64,000 nucleotides of DNA from JACABE01 sp049315385 (GCA_049315385.1 JBMOKG010000018.1:8214-72213); one strand, 5' to 3'. Positions 1 to 9,064 are shown, counted from the stretch's first letter. A program made the numbers and translations. Notes: generated by a model not told the origin, from the sequence alone.

Positions 1-17
1 ATAAATTATTTAATCAC

Positions 18-34
18 AGTTAAATATTAGTTAA
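18..34. promoter_or_regulatory. 17-bp upstream element, copy 1
   Basis: A 17-bp sequence beginning AGTTAAATATTAG ends 26 nt before the -7 box of the first Omp28-type gene. It recurs identically at 2116-2132, again 26 nt before a -7 box. The position lies at or just upstream of the expected -33 region, so it may be an activator or sigma-factor contact site. The exact match and spacing are seen in the sequence; the role is inferred. Confidence 0.55.
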
Positions 35-60
35 ACGTGAAACTGTTAATAAATAAACAA

Positions 61-68
61 TACATTTG
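61..68 (+). promoter_or_regulatory. Bacteroidota -7 box of the first Omp28-type gene
   Basis: TACATTTG matches the TAnnTTTG -7 consensus and is followed by C. It lies 43 nt upstream of the ATG at 112, leaving a leader of about 40 nt. Confidence 0.6.
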
Positions 69-111
69 CAAAATATCTAAACCGGTTTAATAATTTTAAT
101 TTATTTATCTT

Positions 112-1902
112 ATGAAAAGAGTTTTACTTAGTTTTGTTTTGAGTGTTGCTTCAATTAGTATGTTTGCTCAAACAATTGTTGACACTGTTGCTCACAACAA
201 AAAAGTTGTTTTAGAAGAATACACTGGAATTCATTGCGTTTATTGCCCAGATGGACACAAAGTTGCTAATCAAATTAAAGCAGCTAATCCTAACGATGTA
301 TTCGTGATAAACTTACACCAAGGAAGTTATGCAACTGCAGGAGCAGGAGAACCAAATTTTAAAACATTATTTGGAGATGCATTAGCAGGACAAACCGGCT
401 TAACTGGATACCCAGCTGGTACAATAAACAGACATGTTTTTTCTCCTGCAACTGCAACTGCCACAAGCAATAGAGCTCAATGGCCTACTTTTGCAACTGC
501 TATTTTAGCCTTACCTTCATATGCTAATGTTGGTGTTACTGCCTCTGCTAATTTACAAACTGGAGTTTTGACTGTAAATGTAGAAGCCTATTATACCGCA
601 AATGGTGTTGCTTTAAATATGCTAAATGTTGCATTAATTCAAAACAATGTAGAAGGTCCACAAACAGGAGGTTCTACATATAATCCAACACAAGTTTTAC
701 CTAATGGTAATTATAACCATGGACACATGTTGCGTCATTTACTTACAGGACAATGGGGCGATTCAATAAAAGTTACCACTCAAGGAACATTGGTTCAGAG
801 AACCTATACTTATACTTTACCTACTAATATTAACAGTGTTGATTTAGAATTAGGTAATTTAGAAGTAGTTGCATTCATTGCAGAAGGTAAACAAGAAATT
901 ATTACTGGTGCCGAAACTAAAGTAAATTTAACAAATTTCTTAAATGCTAAAGATATTTCTGTTGAAAGTGTTAACTCTGTTACTGAAATATGTGATGCAA
1001 AAATTCAACCAACAGTTAAATTTAAAAATTTAGGTTCCGATACTGTTACTTCAGCTTCGTTTACATACTCAATAAACGGAGGAACTGCTATTACCTATAA
1101 TTGGACTGGCTCTTTACTTCCTTACTCATCTAAAGAGGTTTTATTTCCTGTTATTTCATCATTTACAGTACTTGCATCTAACTCAATTACAATTGCTGTT
1201 GTAAATGTTAATGGAATTGCTGACCAAAATACAACCAATAACAGCAAGACTTTATCAAATATCTTAAAAACCACCAACGCCACAACATATTCAATAGGTA
1301 ATGTTTTTACATTTGTTCAAGATCAATATGGCTCTGAATCAACTTGGAAAATTACTGATGATGCCACATCAACAGTAATAGCACAAGGCGGACCTTATGC
1401 TGATTTAGCAGCTAGTGGAACACTTTCTCATACGACTAATGTTGCATTTACCGCAACTGGTTGTTATACTGTAATGGTATATGATGCTTATGGCGATGGT
1501 ATCAATTCAGGATATGGCGTTGGAAGTTATAATTTAACAAATGCAGCTAATGAAGTTGTTGTTTCTTCAACAGGTTCTTTCGGTAAAGAAGAAAGAAAAG
1601 TATTTAACGTAACTTCATTGCTGATTGGTATAGAAGAAAATGCTGAATTGTCTAAATTCTCTGTAACACCTAACCCTGCAACCGACAAAATGCAAATTAA
1701 TTTCAATTTAAAAGAATCAAAAACAGTTGATATTAATATTTACAATACCTTGGGTACTTTGGTATTCTCAAGCAACAAAGGTCAATTATCTATTGGTAAT
1801 CATACAGTAAATATTAACGTTAGAGATTTTGCAAAAGGTATTTATTTTATGAATTTAAAAGCTGGCGAAAATACAATCGCTAAAAAAATTGTGATCGAAT
1901 AA
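112..1902 (+). CDS. Secreted Omp28-type protein with T9SS sorting domain
   Basis: A 596-residue secreted protein. Residues 1-20 form a signal peptide ending in MFAQ. Residues about 30-265 match the Omp28-related family, a thioredoxin-like fold, with a CVYC motif (C42, C45) after EEYTGIH. A CARDB-like beta domain follows (about 285-385), then a module with YDAYGDGI (about 395-505) of the type often found beside T9SS tails. The last 80 residues are a T9SS type A sorting domain (NPATDKMQ, then GIYFMNLKAGEN). The expected fate is export through the Sec and T9SS routes, then surface anchoring or release. The CxxC pair suggests redox or disulfide chemistry, but no activity is shown. It is paralogous to the next gene, with about two thirds or more identical residues in the Omp28 part by eye. 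A strong terminator follows at 1922-1957. Confidence 0.88.
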   Translation: MKRVLLSFVLSVASISMFAQTIVDTVAHNKKVVLEEYTGIHCVYCPDGHKVANQIKAANPNDVFVINLHQGSYATAGAGEPNFKTLFGDALAGQTGLTGYPAGTINRHVFSPATATATSNRAQWPTFATAILALPSYANVGVTASANLQTGVLTVNVEAYYTANGVALNMLNVALIQNNVEGPQTGGSTYNPTQVLPNGNYNHGHMLRHLLTGQWGDSIKVTTQGTLVQRTYTYTLPTNINSVDLELGNLEVVAFIAEGKQEIITGAETKVNLTNFLNAKDISVESVNSVTEICDAKIQPTVKFKNLGSDTVTSASFTYSINGGTAITYNWTGSLLPYSSKEVLFPVISSFTVLASNSITIAVVNVNGIADQNTTNNSKTLSNILKTTNATTYSIGNVFTFVQDQYGSESTWKITDDATSTVIAQGGPYADLAASGTLSHTTNVAFTATGCYTVMVYDAYGDGINSGYGVGSYNLTNAANEVVVSSTGSFGKEERKVFNVTSLLIGIEENAELSKFSVTPNPATDKMQINFNLKESKTVDINIYNTLGTLVFSSNKGQLSIGNHTVNINVRDFAKGIYFMNLKAGENTIAKKIVIE

Positions 1903-1921
1903 AACATTGTATCGAATTAAT

Positions 1922-1957
1922 AAAAAAAGCTGTTCCAATTTGGAACAGCTTTTTTTA
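1922..1957 (+). terminator. Intrinsic terminator after the first Omp28-type gene
   Basis: An A-tract leads into stem AGCTGTTCCA, a tiny loop, the complementary arm TGGAACAGCT and a long T run. The A and T tracts extend the stem and make it potentially bidirectional. Confidence 0.88.
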
Positions 1958-2115
1958 TTATATTAAGTGCTCATTATAAGATGAATATAATTCAATTTTT
2001 GATATTTGTTTTAAACCAGCTAGTTTCGTTTTTTAATTATCATTTCTAATATTAAGCAGTTGTAAATACGGTCTAAAATGTTTAATAATAATATAAATAC
2101 ATGTAAATCAGGCAT

Positions 2116-2132
2116 AGTTAAATATTAGTTAA
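2116..2132. promoter_or_regulatory. 17-bp upstream element, copy 2
   Basis: Identical to 18-34 and also 26 nt upstream of its -7 box. Beyond these two blocks the two upstream regions differ, so the element may be kept by selection or may be a remnant of the gene duplication. Confidence 0.55.
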
Positions 2133-2158
2133 TACTCATTCTTGTCTTAAATATGTAT

Positions 2159-2166
2159 TATATTTG
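2159..2166 (+). promoter_or_regulatory. -7 box of the second Omp28-type gene
   Basis: TATATTTG followed by C fits TAnnTTTG and lies 46 nt upstream of the ATG at 2213. Confidence 0.6.
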
Positions 2167-2212
2167 CATAAACTTTTTAATTAAATTTTTATAAATAAAT
2201 ACAACGAAATCT

Positions 2213-4432
2213 ATGAAAAAAATTACTTTTTTTGCTTTTTTAATGCTTTTTGTAGCAAGTATTTTTGCTCAGACATGGGAGTCTGCTCCAATCAATAATG
2301 AAACTGCATCAGGTTTAAAGTCAACAAACGCAAGTGGTTGGACATTACAGTTTTCACCAATGATTAATACAACTAACTGGGGCCCTGGAACTGCTGGTAT
2401 TGAAACTGATGGTACTAGTATTTATATTGCCAAATGGGCAAGTAATAAGTTTTTCAAAGTAACAACTGCCGGAGTTGTACTTGATAGCTTTGCTGTTACT
2501 GGTACTCCTGCATTCCCTGCAAGCAATGGCGTTCGTGATTTAGCTTATGACGGACAATATTTTTACGGTTGTTGTAACAATAATATCATTTATAAAATGG
2601 ATTTTACTGCTAAAACAATTGTTGGATCTATCACATTACCAACAGGTATTTTAGGTCGTCACATTTCTTATGATCCAACTGCAGATGGTGGTTTAGGCGG
2701 ATTCTGGGTAGGTGGCTGGTCAGACAATATCGTATTATACAGCCGAACCGGTGCAACATTAAATACTATTCCTGCTACAGGATTAGGAACATTCAGTGCT
2801 TACGGATCTGCTTTTGACAGCGTTTCTCCAGGTGGTCCATATTTATGGTTGTATTCTCAAACCGGAACAAACGGCAATCAACTTATTCAGGTTAAAATAG
2901 CTACAAAATTAGTTACAGGTTTAACTCATGATGTTTGTGGAGATATTCCCGGTTCAGCTGTAGGATCTGGCTCAGGTGGTTGTTTCTTAAAAACTAATCT
3001 CATTACAGGTACAACTACAATTGGTGGTTTAATTCAAGGTACAGCATTTTGGGGTTATAATCTCGCTTCAACCATACCTCCAACTTTTGGTTTATCTGTT
3101 AAAAGTTTAAATTTACAAAGTATTGTACTAACTAATTCGGTTCAAACATTAGCCGGTGTATTAAACAATTATGGTGCAACCGCATTAACATCTTTTGCTT
3201 TAAACTATTCAATAAATAACGGAGCTGCTGTAACTCAAAATGTAACAGGTTTAAATGTTGCAAGTTATGCAGATTATAATTATTCTCATACTACTCCATG
3301 GACAGTTCCTGCTACTGCCGGAACCTATACTGTTAAATTATGGGCTTCAAATGTTAATGGAAATAGTGCATGGTATAGTGATACTATAACAAAATCAGTA
3401 TCTTCTGCAGCAACTGTTGCTTACAAAAAAGTATTATTGGAAGAATATACAGGAATTTATTGCCAATATTGCCCGGATGGACATAAAAAAGCAAATGATT
3501 ATAAAGCTTTACATCCTAATGATGTATTTGTTATCAATATTCACCAGGGAAGTTATGCAAATCAAACCGGTTCTGATCCTAATTTCAAAACAAGCTTTGG
3601 TGATGCTTTAGCTGCTCAAACTGGCTTAACAGGATATCCTGCAGCAACTGTCAACAGACATGTATTTTCTCCTGCAACCGTAACTGCTACAAGCGACAGA
3701 GCTGCATGGCCAACAATGGGTGATCAGATTTTAGCAACTCCTACTTATGCAAATGCAACAGTTACAGCATCTGTAAATTATACTACCAGATTATTAACTG
3801 TAAATACAACTGCTAATTATATTGCAAATGGTCCTGCATTGAATATGATGAATGTTGCTTTGATTCAAAATAATGTTGAAGGTCCTCAAACAGGTGCTGC
3901 AACATGGAATCCTGGCCAGGTATTACCTAATGGTAAATATAACCACGGACATATGTTACGTCATTTATTAACCGGACAATGGGGTGATTCTATTACTGTT
4001 ACTACTTCAGGTACTGTTCGTACAAAAACATATACTTATACTTTACCTGCAAGCATTAATAGTGTTAATTTAGATATTTATAATATTGAAGTTATCGCTT
4101 TTGTTACTGAAGGTAAGCAAGAAGTAATTACTGGTGCAGAATTTAAATTACCTACTTCAATTACTGAAGTAACCAATGGCGTTGATTTCAATGTTTATCC
4201 TAATCCAGCTACTGAAAATATGCAAGTTAATTTTAACTTAACAGCTGCTAAAAAAGTAGATATTCAAATTTATAATAATTTAGGTGTAATGGTATATTCA
4301 AGTAACGAAGGTCAAATGACATCAGGTGAACATGCTGTTGAAATTAATGTAAGTGATCTTGCTAAAGGAATTTATTTCCTGAGATTGAAAGCCGGAGAAA
4401 ACAATATTGCCAAGAAAATTGTTATACAATAA
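2213..4432 (+). CDS. Secreted propeller/Omp28 protein with T9SS sorting domain
   Basis: A 739-residue secreted protein with a signal peptide (residues 1-20, ending IFAQ). Residues about 40-285 look like a beta-propeller of the extracellular-lectin or quinoprotein-like kind (GIETDGTSIYIAKW, DLAYDGQYFYG). A CARDB-like domain covers about 290-395. The Omp28 thioredoxin-like domain covers about 405-640 with its CxxC at C417 and C420 (CQYC). A T9SS type A tail follows (YPNPATENMQ, GIYFLRLKAGEN). Compared with its upstream paralog the Omp28 module has moved from the N-terminus to the C-terminal half and gained a propeller in front, which is domain shuffling after duplication. The function is unknown; binding by the propeller with thiol chemistry by the Omp28 part is a guess. 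A shared promoter element suggests co-regulation with the neighbour. Confidence 0.87.
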   Translation: MKKITFFAFLMLFVASIFAQTWESAPINNETASGLKSTNASGWTLQFSPMINTTNWGPGTAGIETDGTSIYIAKWASNKFFKVTTAGVVLDSFAVTGTPAFPASNGVRDLAYDGQYFYGCCNNNIIYKMDFTAKTIVGSITLPTGILGRHISYDPTADGGLGGFWVGGWSDNIVLYSRTGATLNTIPATGLGTFSAYGSAFDSVSPGGPYLWLYSQTGTNGNQLIQVKIATKLVTGLTHDVCGDIPGSAVGSGSGGCFLKTNLITGTTTIGGLIQGTAFWGYNLASTIPPTFGLSVKSLNLQSIVLTNSVQTLAGVLNNYGATALTSFALNYSINNGAAVTQNVTGLNVASYADYNYSHTTPWTVPATAGTYTVKLWASNVNGNSAWYSDTITKSVSSAATVAYKKVLLEEYTGIYCQYCPDGHKKANDYKALHPNDVFVINIHQGSYANQTGSDPNFKTSFGDALAAQTGLTGYPAATVNRHVFSPATVTATSDRAAWPTMGDQILATPTYANATVTASVNYTTRLLTVNTTANYIANGPALNMMNVALIQNNVEGPQTGAATWNPGQVLPNGKYNHGHMLRHLLTGQWGDSITVTTSGTVRTKTYTYTLPASINSVNLDIYNIEVIAFVTEGKQEVITGAEFKLPTSITEVTNGVDFNVYPNPATENMQVNFNLTAAKKVDIQIYNNLGVMVYSSNEGQMTSGEHAVEINVSDLAKGIYFLRLKAGENNIAKKIVIQ

Positions 4433-4447
4433 TAAATCTTTAAATTG

Positions 4448-4490
4448 AATTTGAGGGGGTAATTATAACCTCCTCAAATTTTAATTTTTT
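4448..4490 (+). terminator. Hairpin with T tract between two secreted-protein genes
   Basis: The arms AATTTGAGG and CCTCAAATT extend through a GG/CC stretch with one mismatch and are followed by a T-rich tail. Only 12 nt separate it from the next ATG, and I see no -7 box between them. The next gene may therefore depend on partial read-through. Confidence 0.7.
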
Positions 4491-4502
4491 AATTATAAAA
4501 AA

Positions 4503-5231
4503 ATGAAAAAATATTTTCTTTTACTTGTATGTTTACTAATGAGTGTAGCTTTTGCATTTACTCAAAATTTAAAAATTTATCATAACGGTAATTTGCTAAC
4601 TAACAATCAGGTGTTGAATATTACAGGTGGTGTAAATGAATTAATTAATCTTCCTTTGCATGTGAAAAATACATCTTCATCAACGATTAATGTAAAACTT
4701 AGAAAAATAGAACATACTTTGGTTGCAGGTTCTGAAAATGCTTTTTGCTATGCAGAGCAGTGTTGGCCACCAACAGTATATGAATCACCTAATTTTTCTG
4801 TAATACCGGGTAATACAATTGATACTTCGTTTTTAGCTGATTATAATGCAAAAGGAGGTAGCGGGACTTCAATTATCAGATATGTGTTTTTTAATATTGC
4901 CGTTGCTTCAGATACAGTAAGTGTGATCGTTAATTATACAACAGCTTTGGGCTTAAATGATATAAAAAAATCAGAGGTTTATATCTCTGAAGTATTTCCT
5001 AATCCAGCTTCTAATGTCGCAAATTTTACTTACGCTTTACCTAAGCAAACAGTGTCAGCTAAGATAGTTATTAATAATATTTTAGGTTCTGTAGTTACGG
5101 AAGTAGAATTGAATGAACAGAGTGGTAAAAAATCTATAAACACTTCGGATTTAAATGCTGGAATTTATTTTTATTCTTTAATTGTAAATAATAAAAGTTT
5201 TTATACCCGCAAATTTTTTATAAAACACTAA
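4503..5231 (+). CDS. Small secreted T9SS-sorted protein
   Basis: A 242-residue protein with a signal peptide (residues 1-21, ending FAFTQ) and a T9SS type A sorting domain over the last 80 residues (VFPNPASN, LNAGIYFYSLIVNN). The intervening 140 residues are probably a beta-sandwich (NLPLHVKNTSSSTINVKL) with two nearby cysteines in FCYAEQCWPP. They resemble small domains seen in other T9SS cargo, but I cannot name the family. It lies 70 nt downstream of the second Omp28 gene behind a hairpin, so the three may form a partly coupled unit. A strong terminator at 5249 ends the group. Confidence 0.8.
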   Translation: MKKYFLLLVCLLMSVAFAFTQNLKIYHNGNLLTNNQVLNITGGVNELINLPLHVKNTSSSTINVKLRKIEHTLVAGSENAFCYAEQCWPPTVYESPNFSVIPGNTIDTSFLADYNAKGGSGTSIIRYVFFNIAVASDTVSVIVNYTTALGLNDIKKSEVYISEVFPNPASNVANFTYALPKQTVSAKIVINNILGSVVTEVELNEQSGKKSINTSDLNAGIYFYSLIVNNKSFYTRKFFIKH

Positions 5232-5248
5232 TTTTAAATAATATATAT

Positions 5249-5284
5249 AAAAAGCGTCTTTCGGTATGAAAGACGCTTTTTTTT
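5249..5284 (+). terminator. Intrinsic terminator closing the first T9SS cluster
   Basis: AAAAAGCGTCTTTC, loop GGTAT, GAAAGACGC and a long T run form a perfect stem of at least 14 bp. Confidence 0.92.
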
Positions 5285-5421
5285 GCGATATAGTTATTGT
5301 AAGGTTTGTGAAAATTATAATTATTATTAGAAAACAACAAATCTTAATTTTTTTTGTTCTTGATGATAATATTTTGAAATCAATTACTTCAAAAAAATAT
5401 ACTAATTAAATTAAAAATGAT

Positions 5422-5429
5422 TAATTTTG
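5422..5429 (+). promoter_or_regulatory. -7 box of panD (near-leaderless)
   Basis: TAATTTTG followed by C fits the TAnnTTTG box. It ends only 7 nt before the panD ATG at 5437, so transcription would begin at or within a few bases of the start codon. Confidence 0.6.
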
Positions 5430-5436
5430 CAGCATC

Positions 5437-5778
5437 ATGCAAATAGAAGTTTTAAAATCAAAAATACACAGGGCGATTATTATCGAAGCTAATATCAATT
5501 ATATCGGTAGTATTACTATTGATGAAGATTTGATGGATGCCGTAAATTTAATTGAAAATGAAAGAGTACACATTTACAATATCAATAATGGTGAACGGTT
5601 TGATACATATGTTATCAAAGGAGAAAGAAGTTCAGGTGTAATTGGTATCAATGGTGCTGCTGCCCGTAAAGTAGCTGTCGGTGATTTAATCATTATTGTT
5701 TCATTTGCCACAATGGATTTTGAGGAAGCCAAGAAATTTACTCCAAGCATTATCTTTCCCCAAAATAACAAAGTTTAG
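5437..5778 (+). CDS. panD: Aspartate 1-decarboxylase
   Basis: PanD converts L-aspartate to beta-alanine for pantothenate and coenzyme A synthesis in the cytosol. The 113-residue length fits the family. The self-cleavage site is visible as G24-S25 in YIGSITID; S25 would become the pyruvoyl cofactor. Other family blocks are KIHRA near the N-terminus, ENERVHIYN, GERFDTY, and NGAAARKVAVGDLIIIVSF. It is the first gene of a compact unit: the next gene starts 2 nt after its stop. The -7 box is 7 nt upstream of the ATG, suggesting a leaderless transcript. Confidence 0.96.
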   Translation: MQIEVLKSKIHRAIIIEANINYIGSITIDEDLMDAVNLIENERVHIYNINNGERFDTYVIKGERSSGVIGINGAAARKVAVGDLIIIVSFATMDFEEAKKFTPSIIFPQNNKV

Positions 5779-5780
5779 TT

Positions 5781-6797
5781 TTGAAAAAAAAAGTCCTGCT
5801 ATTACTTAAATTTGCTTTTTTCATTGGATTAGGAATATTCTTCATCTGGTGGTTTCAAAGAAAACTCACACCATTAGAGAAACACGATATTAGCAATTCA
5901 TTTAAATCTGCTGATTATATTTGGGTTTTTCTAGCTATTATTCCTGGTATATTAAGCCATTTAAGCCGTTCAATAAGATGGCAAATGTTACTTAAACCTA
6001 TGGGCTATCATCCCAAGCTTAAAACAACTTTTGCTGCAGTTATGATTGGCTATTTTGCCAATCTGGCATTTCCACGCCTTGGTGAAGTAATGCGCTGTGG
6101 AATTTTAAATAAATACGAAAAAATACCGGTCAGTAAATCTTTTGGTACAGTTATTACTGAAAGAACGGTTGATATATTGATTTTTTTCAGTTTATTTATT
6201 CTAACCCTGTTTCTTGAATTTCATAATTTGAAAGACTATGTTTACAATAGTTTCTGGGTGAAATTTGCTGATCGTTTCCAAAATTTTAACCTGACTAATA
6301 TACTGTCTTTCTTTATATTTTCAATTATTATATCTATTCTAATTCTTTTTTTAATATTTAGAAAACGAATAACAAAATCCAATTTTTATCTCAAATTTAT
6401 TGTAATTATAATGGGTTTCCTGGAAGGTTTGAAATCACTTTCTAAAGTTGATAAACCATTGATCTTTGTATTTCACTCCCTTTTTATCTGGTTGAATTAC
6501 TTTTTAATGACATGGTTAATTTTCTTTTGCTTTGATCAAACAGCAACACTTGGATTAAATGTAGCATTGTCAGCATTGGTTATGGGGTCTTTTGGAATTA
6601 TGTTAGTTCCGGGAGGTATCGGTATTTATCCTGTTATAATTTCACAAACACTTATGTTGTTTTCTATTCCAAAAACGGTAGGATATGCTTTGGGTTGGAT
6701 AGCTTGGTCTTCACAAACTTTATTAATTATAGCTCTCGGTCTTATTGCTTTGGTAGTTCTACCATTACTAAAAAAGAAAAAAAATGAAGCATTTTGA
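5781..6797 (+). CDS. Flippase-like (LPG synthase TM / UPF0104) membrane protein
   Basis: A 338-residue integral membrane protein of the lysylphosphatidylglycerol synthase transmembrane / UPF0104 family. It has about eight hydrophobic segments and the family block GYFANLAFPRLGEVMRCGIL, plus a glycine-rich segment MLVPGGIGIYPVI. These proteins are thought to move lipids or lipid-linked sugars, but the substrate is not known for this group. No soluble aminoacyl-transferase domain is present, so it should not be called MprF. The start is a TTG codon 2 nt after the panD stop; the next in-frame ATG lies inside the conserved region, so TTG with translational coupling is the best choice. Its end overlaps rfaE2 by 14 nt. 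Confidence 0.85.
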   Translation: MKKKVLLLLKFAFFIGLGIFFIWWFQRKLTPLEKHDISNSFKSADYIWVFLAIIPGILSHLSRSIRWQMLLKPMGYHPKLKTTFAAVMIGYFANLAFPRLGEVMRCGILNKYEKIPVSKSFGTVITERTVDILIFFSLFILTLFLEFHNLKDYVYNSFWVKFADRFQNFNLTNILSFFIFSIIISILILFLIFRKRITKSNFYLKFIVIIMGFLEGLKSLSKVDKPLIFVFHSLFIWLNYFLMTWLIFFCFDQTATLGLNVALSALVMGSFGIMLVPGGIGIYPVIISQTLMLFSIPKTVGYALGWIAWSSQTLLIIALGLIALVVLPLLKKKKNEAF

Positions 6798-7290
6798 AAT
6801 ACTTCAATCTAAAATACTTAAAGGGCTGGAACTGGAAAGAAAGCTAGCTTACTGGAGATTCAAAACTCAGAAAATTGTATTCTCTAATGGCTGTTTTGAT
6901 ATTCTTCATGCCGGACATATTGAATATCTTGCCAAAGCTGCTTCTGAAGGTGATGTATTGATTATCGGACTAAATTCTGACGATTCAGTACGCAGGCTTA
7001 AAGGAATGCATCGTCCAGTCAATGATGAAAATGCAAGAGCACTAATCATAGCATCTTTAAGTTTTGTTAGTGCAGTCGTTCTCTTTGAAGAAGATACACC
7101 TTATAATCTAATCAATTTAATACAACCCGATATATTAGTTAAAGGCAGTGATTACAAACCTGAAGATATTATTGGTTATGATATACTGAAAGCAAAAGGC
7201 GGGGAAGTTAAAAACATTGAATTAGTCCCGGGTTATTCTACAACTTCTATAGAACATAAGATTTTTAAAAATCTATCAGAAAAGAAATAA
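6784..7290 (+). CDS. rfaE2: D-glycero-beta-D-manno-heptose 1-phosphate adenylyltransferase
   Basis: A 168-residue cytidylyltransferase-fold enzyme equivalent to the second domain of HldE. It makes ADP-heptose for the lipopolysaccharide core. The nucleotide-binding HxGH motif is at H42-H45 (ILHAGH) after VFSNGCFD; further blocks are GLNSDDSVRRLKG, RPVNDENAR and LVKGSDYKPEDI. The kinase domain of a full HldE is absent, which is normal in Bacteroidota, where the two halves are often separate genes. The start overlaps the upstream membrane-protein gene by 14 nt, so translation is probably coupled. Co-location with a flippase-like protein hints at an envelope role for the unit. Confidence 0.92.
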   Translation: MKHFEILQSKILKGLELERKLAYWRFKTQKIVFSNGCFDILHAGHIEYLAKAASEGDVLIIGLNSDDSVRRLKGMHRPVNDENARALIIASLSFVSAVVLFEEDTPYNLINLIQPDILVKGSDYKPEDIIGYDILKAKGGEVKNIELVPGYSTTSIEHKIFKNLSEKK

Positions 7291-7337
7291 ATTCTTATAC
7301 CGTACTTTTTCTCTATTGATTATTCCATTTTTCTTTT

Positions 7338-7345
7338 TACTTTTG
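7338..7345 (+). promoter_or_regulatory. -7 box of secreted hypothetical gene
   Basis: TACTTTTG matches TAnnTTTG 48 nt upstream of the ATG at 7394. Confidence 0.5.
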
Positions 7346-7393
7346 GAAAATAATATAAATTTATCAGATTATTAACTTATTTCCAAAAATCCT

Positions 7394-8986
7394 ATGAAAA
7401 AAATTAGTTTTTACATCATCATTTTTGTTGGAATTGCAATTAATGCATTCTCTCAAACTAAATCAAAAAACGTTGATATCATTTTTGGCGAAGAAATAAA
7501 AGAAGCCAGAAGCAGTTCACTTGAAAGTATTTTAGGATACGATGAAACAGGTATTTATGTATTGAAAACTGAAGGTGGTGGAGCTTTTAGTTCCGGACAG
7601 GATTGTTTTATTGAACATTTTGATAATAACATGAATCAAACCAAATCTGAAGAATTAATTATTGAAGATAAAAACGGAGAAGAAAGAGATTACGAGTTTA
7701 TAGTACACATGAACAATACATTATATGTGTTTTCCTCTATTGAAAATAAAAAGACAGATAAAGTATGGTTATATGCTCAAACCATCAGTAAAAAAACTTT
7801 ACGCCCTAATAACGATTCAAGAAAAATTGCAGAAATTAATTATGCAGAAAAAGGAAGTGGTTCTTTCGGCGATTTTGAGTATAATATTTCAAAAGATCAA
7901 ACCAAATTGATGATACATTATCTGTTACCTGCAAAGAAAAAAGAAAAAGAAAAGATTGCTATAATTGTACTTGATAAGGACCTTGGATTACTATGGGAGA
8001 AAAAATGCACTCTTCCTTATCTTGAAGAATTGTTTAACGATGAAAGATACAGAATCGACAATGATGGGAATGCTTATATTTTAGGTGTTGTTTATAAAGA
8101 AAAGGCAATGGCTAAAAGAAAAGGTAAGCCAAACTATAAATATCAGCTTATTTGTTACAAAGATAAAGGTGAAACCTATAAAGAATATCCGATTGATTTA
8201 CCTGGTAAATTTATTACAGATATGCAAATTGCAATAAATGATAAAAATGATATTGTTTGCGGAGGTTTTTATTCTAAAATAGGTACTTTTAGTATAGATG
8301 GCAGTTATTATCTGAATATTGACGGGGATAATGGTGAAATTTTAAGTAAGAGTTTTAAAGAATTTGATTTAGAATTTATTACTCAAAATATGACTGAAAG
8401 AGAAGCAAACAAAGTAAAAAGAAAAGAAGATAAAGGTAAAGATGTAGAACTTTTTGAATACGATTTAGACAATATCATATTACGTGATGATGGTGGTGCA
8501 ATTTTGGTTGGCGAACAGTTTTTTGTTGAAGTTTATACTTATACTTCTTCTAATGGAGCTACAACTACCAGTTACCATTATAATTATAATGATATTATTG
8601 TTATAAATATCAATCCTGAAGGAAAAATAGAATGGGCAAAAAAAATACCTAAAGTTCAGGAATCAGTTAATGATGGAGGTACTTATTCATCCTATGCCAT
8701 GTCTGTATTTGGAGATAAATTATTTTTTATCTTCAATGATAATCCCAAAAATTTGACAAATGAAGGAGATGGTAAATTAAAAAACTACAATCCAAACAGA
8801 GAATCAATAGTTGCTATGGTGAATATGGATGGAGATGGTAAATTTAAAAAAGAAGCGTTGTATAAAATGAAACGATCTGATATATTGATACGACCAAAAT
8901 TAAGTAAACAAATATCTGATGACGAAATGATTATATTTGGTAAGAAAGGTAAAATGCAACAATTTACAAAATTGATTTATAAATAG
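7394..8986 (+). CDS. Secreted hypothetical protein, propeller-like
   Basis: A 530-residue protein with a signal peptide (residues 1-21, ending NAFSQ). The mature part has repeated beta-rich blocks alternating with charged loops, for example LGYDETGIYVLKTEG, FGDKLFFIFNDNPKNL and GDGKFKKEALYKMK, consistent with a large beta-propeller. No T9SS sorting tail is visible: the protein ends in MQQFTKLIYK. It is therefore probably periplasmic or exported by another route. Similar uncharacterised proteins occur in many Bacteroidota, but I cannot assign a function. It appears monocistronic, with its own -7 box. Confidence 0.75.
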   Translation: MKKISFYIIIFVGIAINAFSQTKSKNVDIIFGEEIKEARSSSLESILGYDETGIYVLKTEGGGAFSSGQDCFIEHFDNNMNQTKSEELIIEDKNGEERDYEFIVHMNNTLYVFSSIENKKTDKVWLYAQTISKKTLRPNNDSRKIAEINYAEKGSGSFGDFEYNISKDQTKLMIHYLLPAKKKEKEKIAIIVLDKDLGLLWEKKCTLPYLEELFNDERYRIDNDGNAYILGVVYKEKAMAKRKGKPNYKYQLICYKDKGETYKEYPIDLPGKFITDMQIAINDKNDIVCGGFYSKIGTFSIDGSYYLNIDGDNGEILSKSFKEFDLEFITQNMTEREANKVKRKEDKGKDVELFEYDLDNIILRDDGGAILVGEQFFVEVYTYTSSNGATTTSYHYNYNDIIVININPEGKIEWAKKIPKVQESVNDGGTYSSYAMSVFGDKLFFIFNDNPKNLTNEGDGKLKNYNPNRESIVAMVNMDGDGKFKKEALYKMKRSDILIRPKLSKQISDDEMIIFGKKGKMQQFTKLIYK

Positions 8987-9064
8987 GTAAATAGTTTAAG
9001 CTTTAAAATATCTTAAAAAAGATAAGAAATGCTTAAAAAAAACACAGTATCTCAAATTTATTAG

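Larger units (their letters stand above)
1958..2212. other. Intergenic region with promoter between Omp28 paralogs
   Basis: The gap between the two Omp28 genes is about 310 bases including the terminator. Its downstream half holds the second 17-bp element (2116-2132) and a -7 box (2159-2166). I see no coding potential or RNA gene in the rest. Confidence 0.5.
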
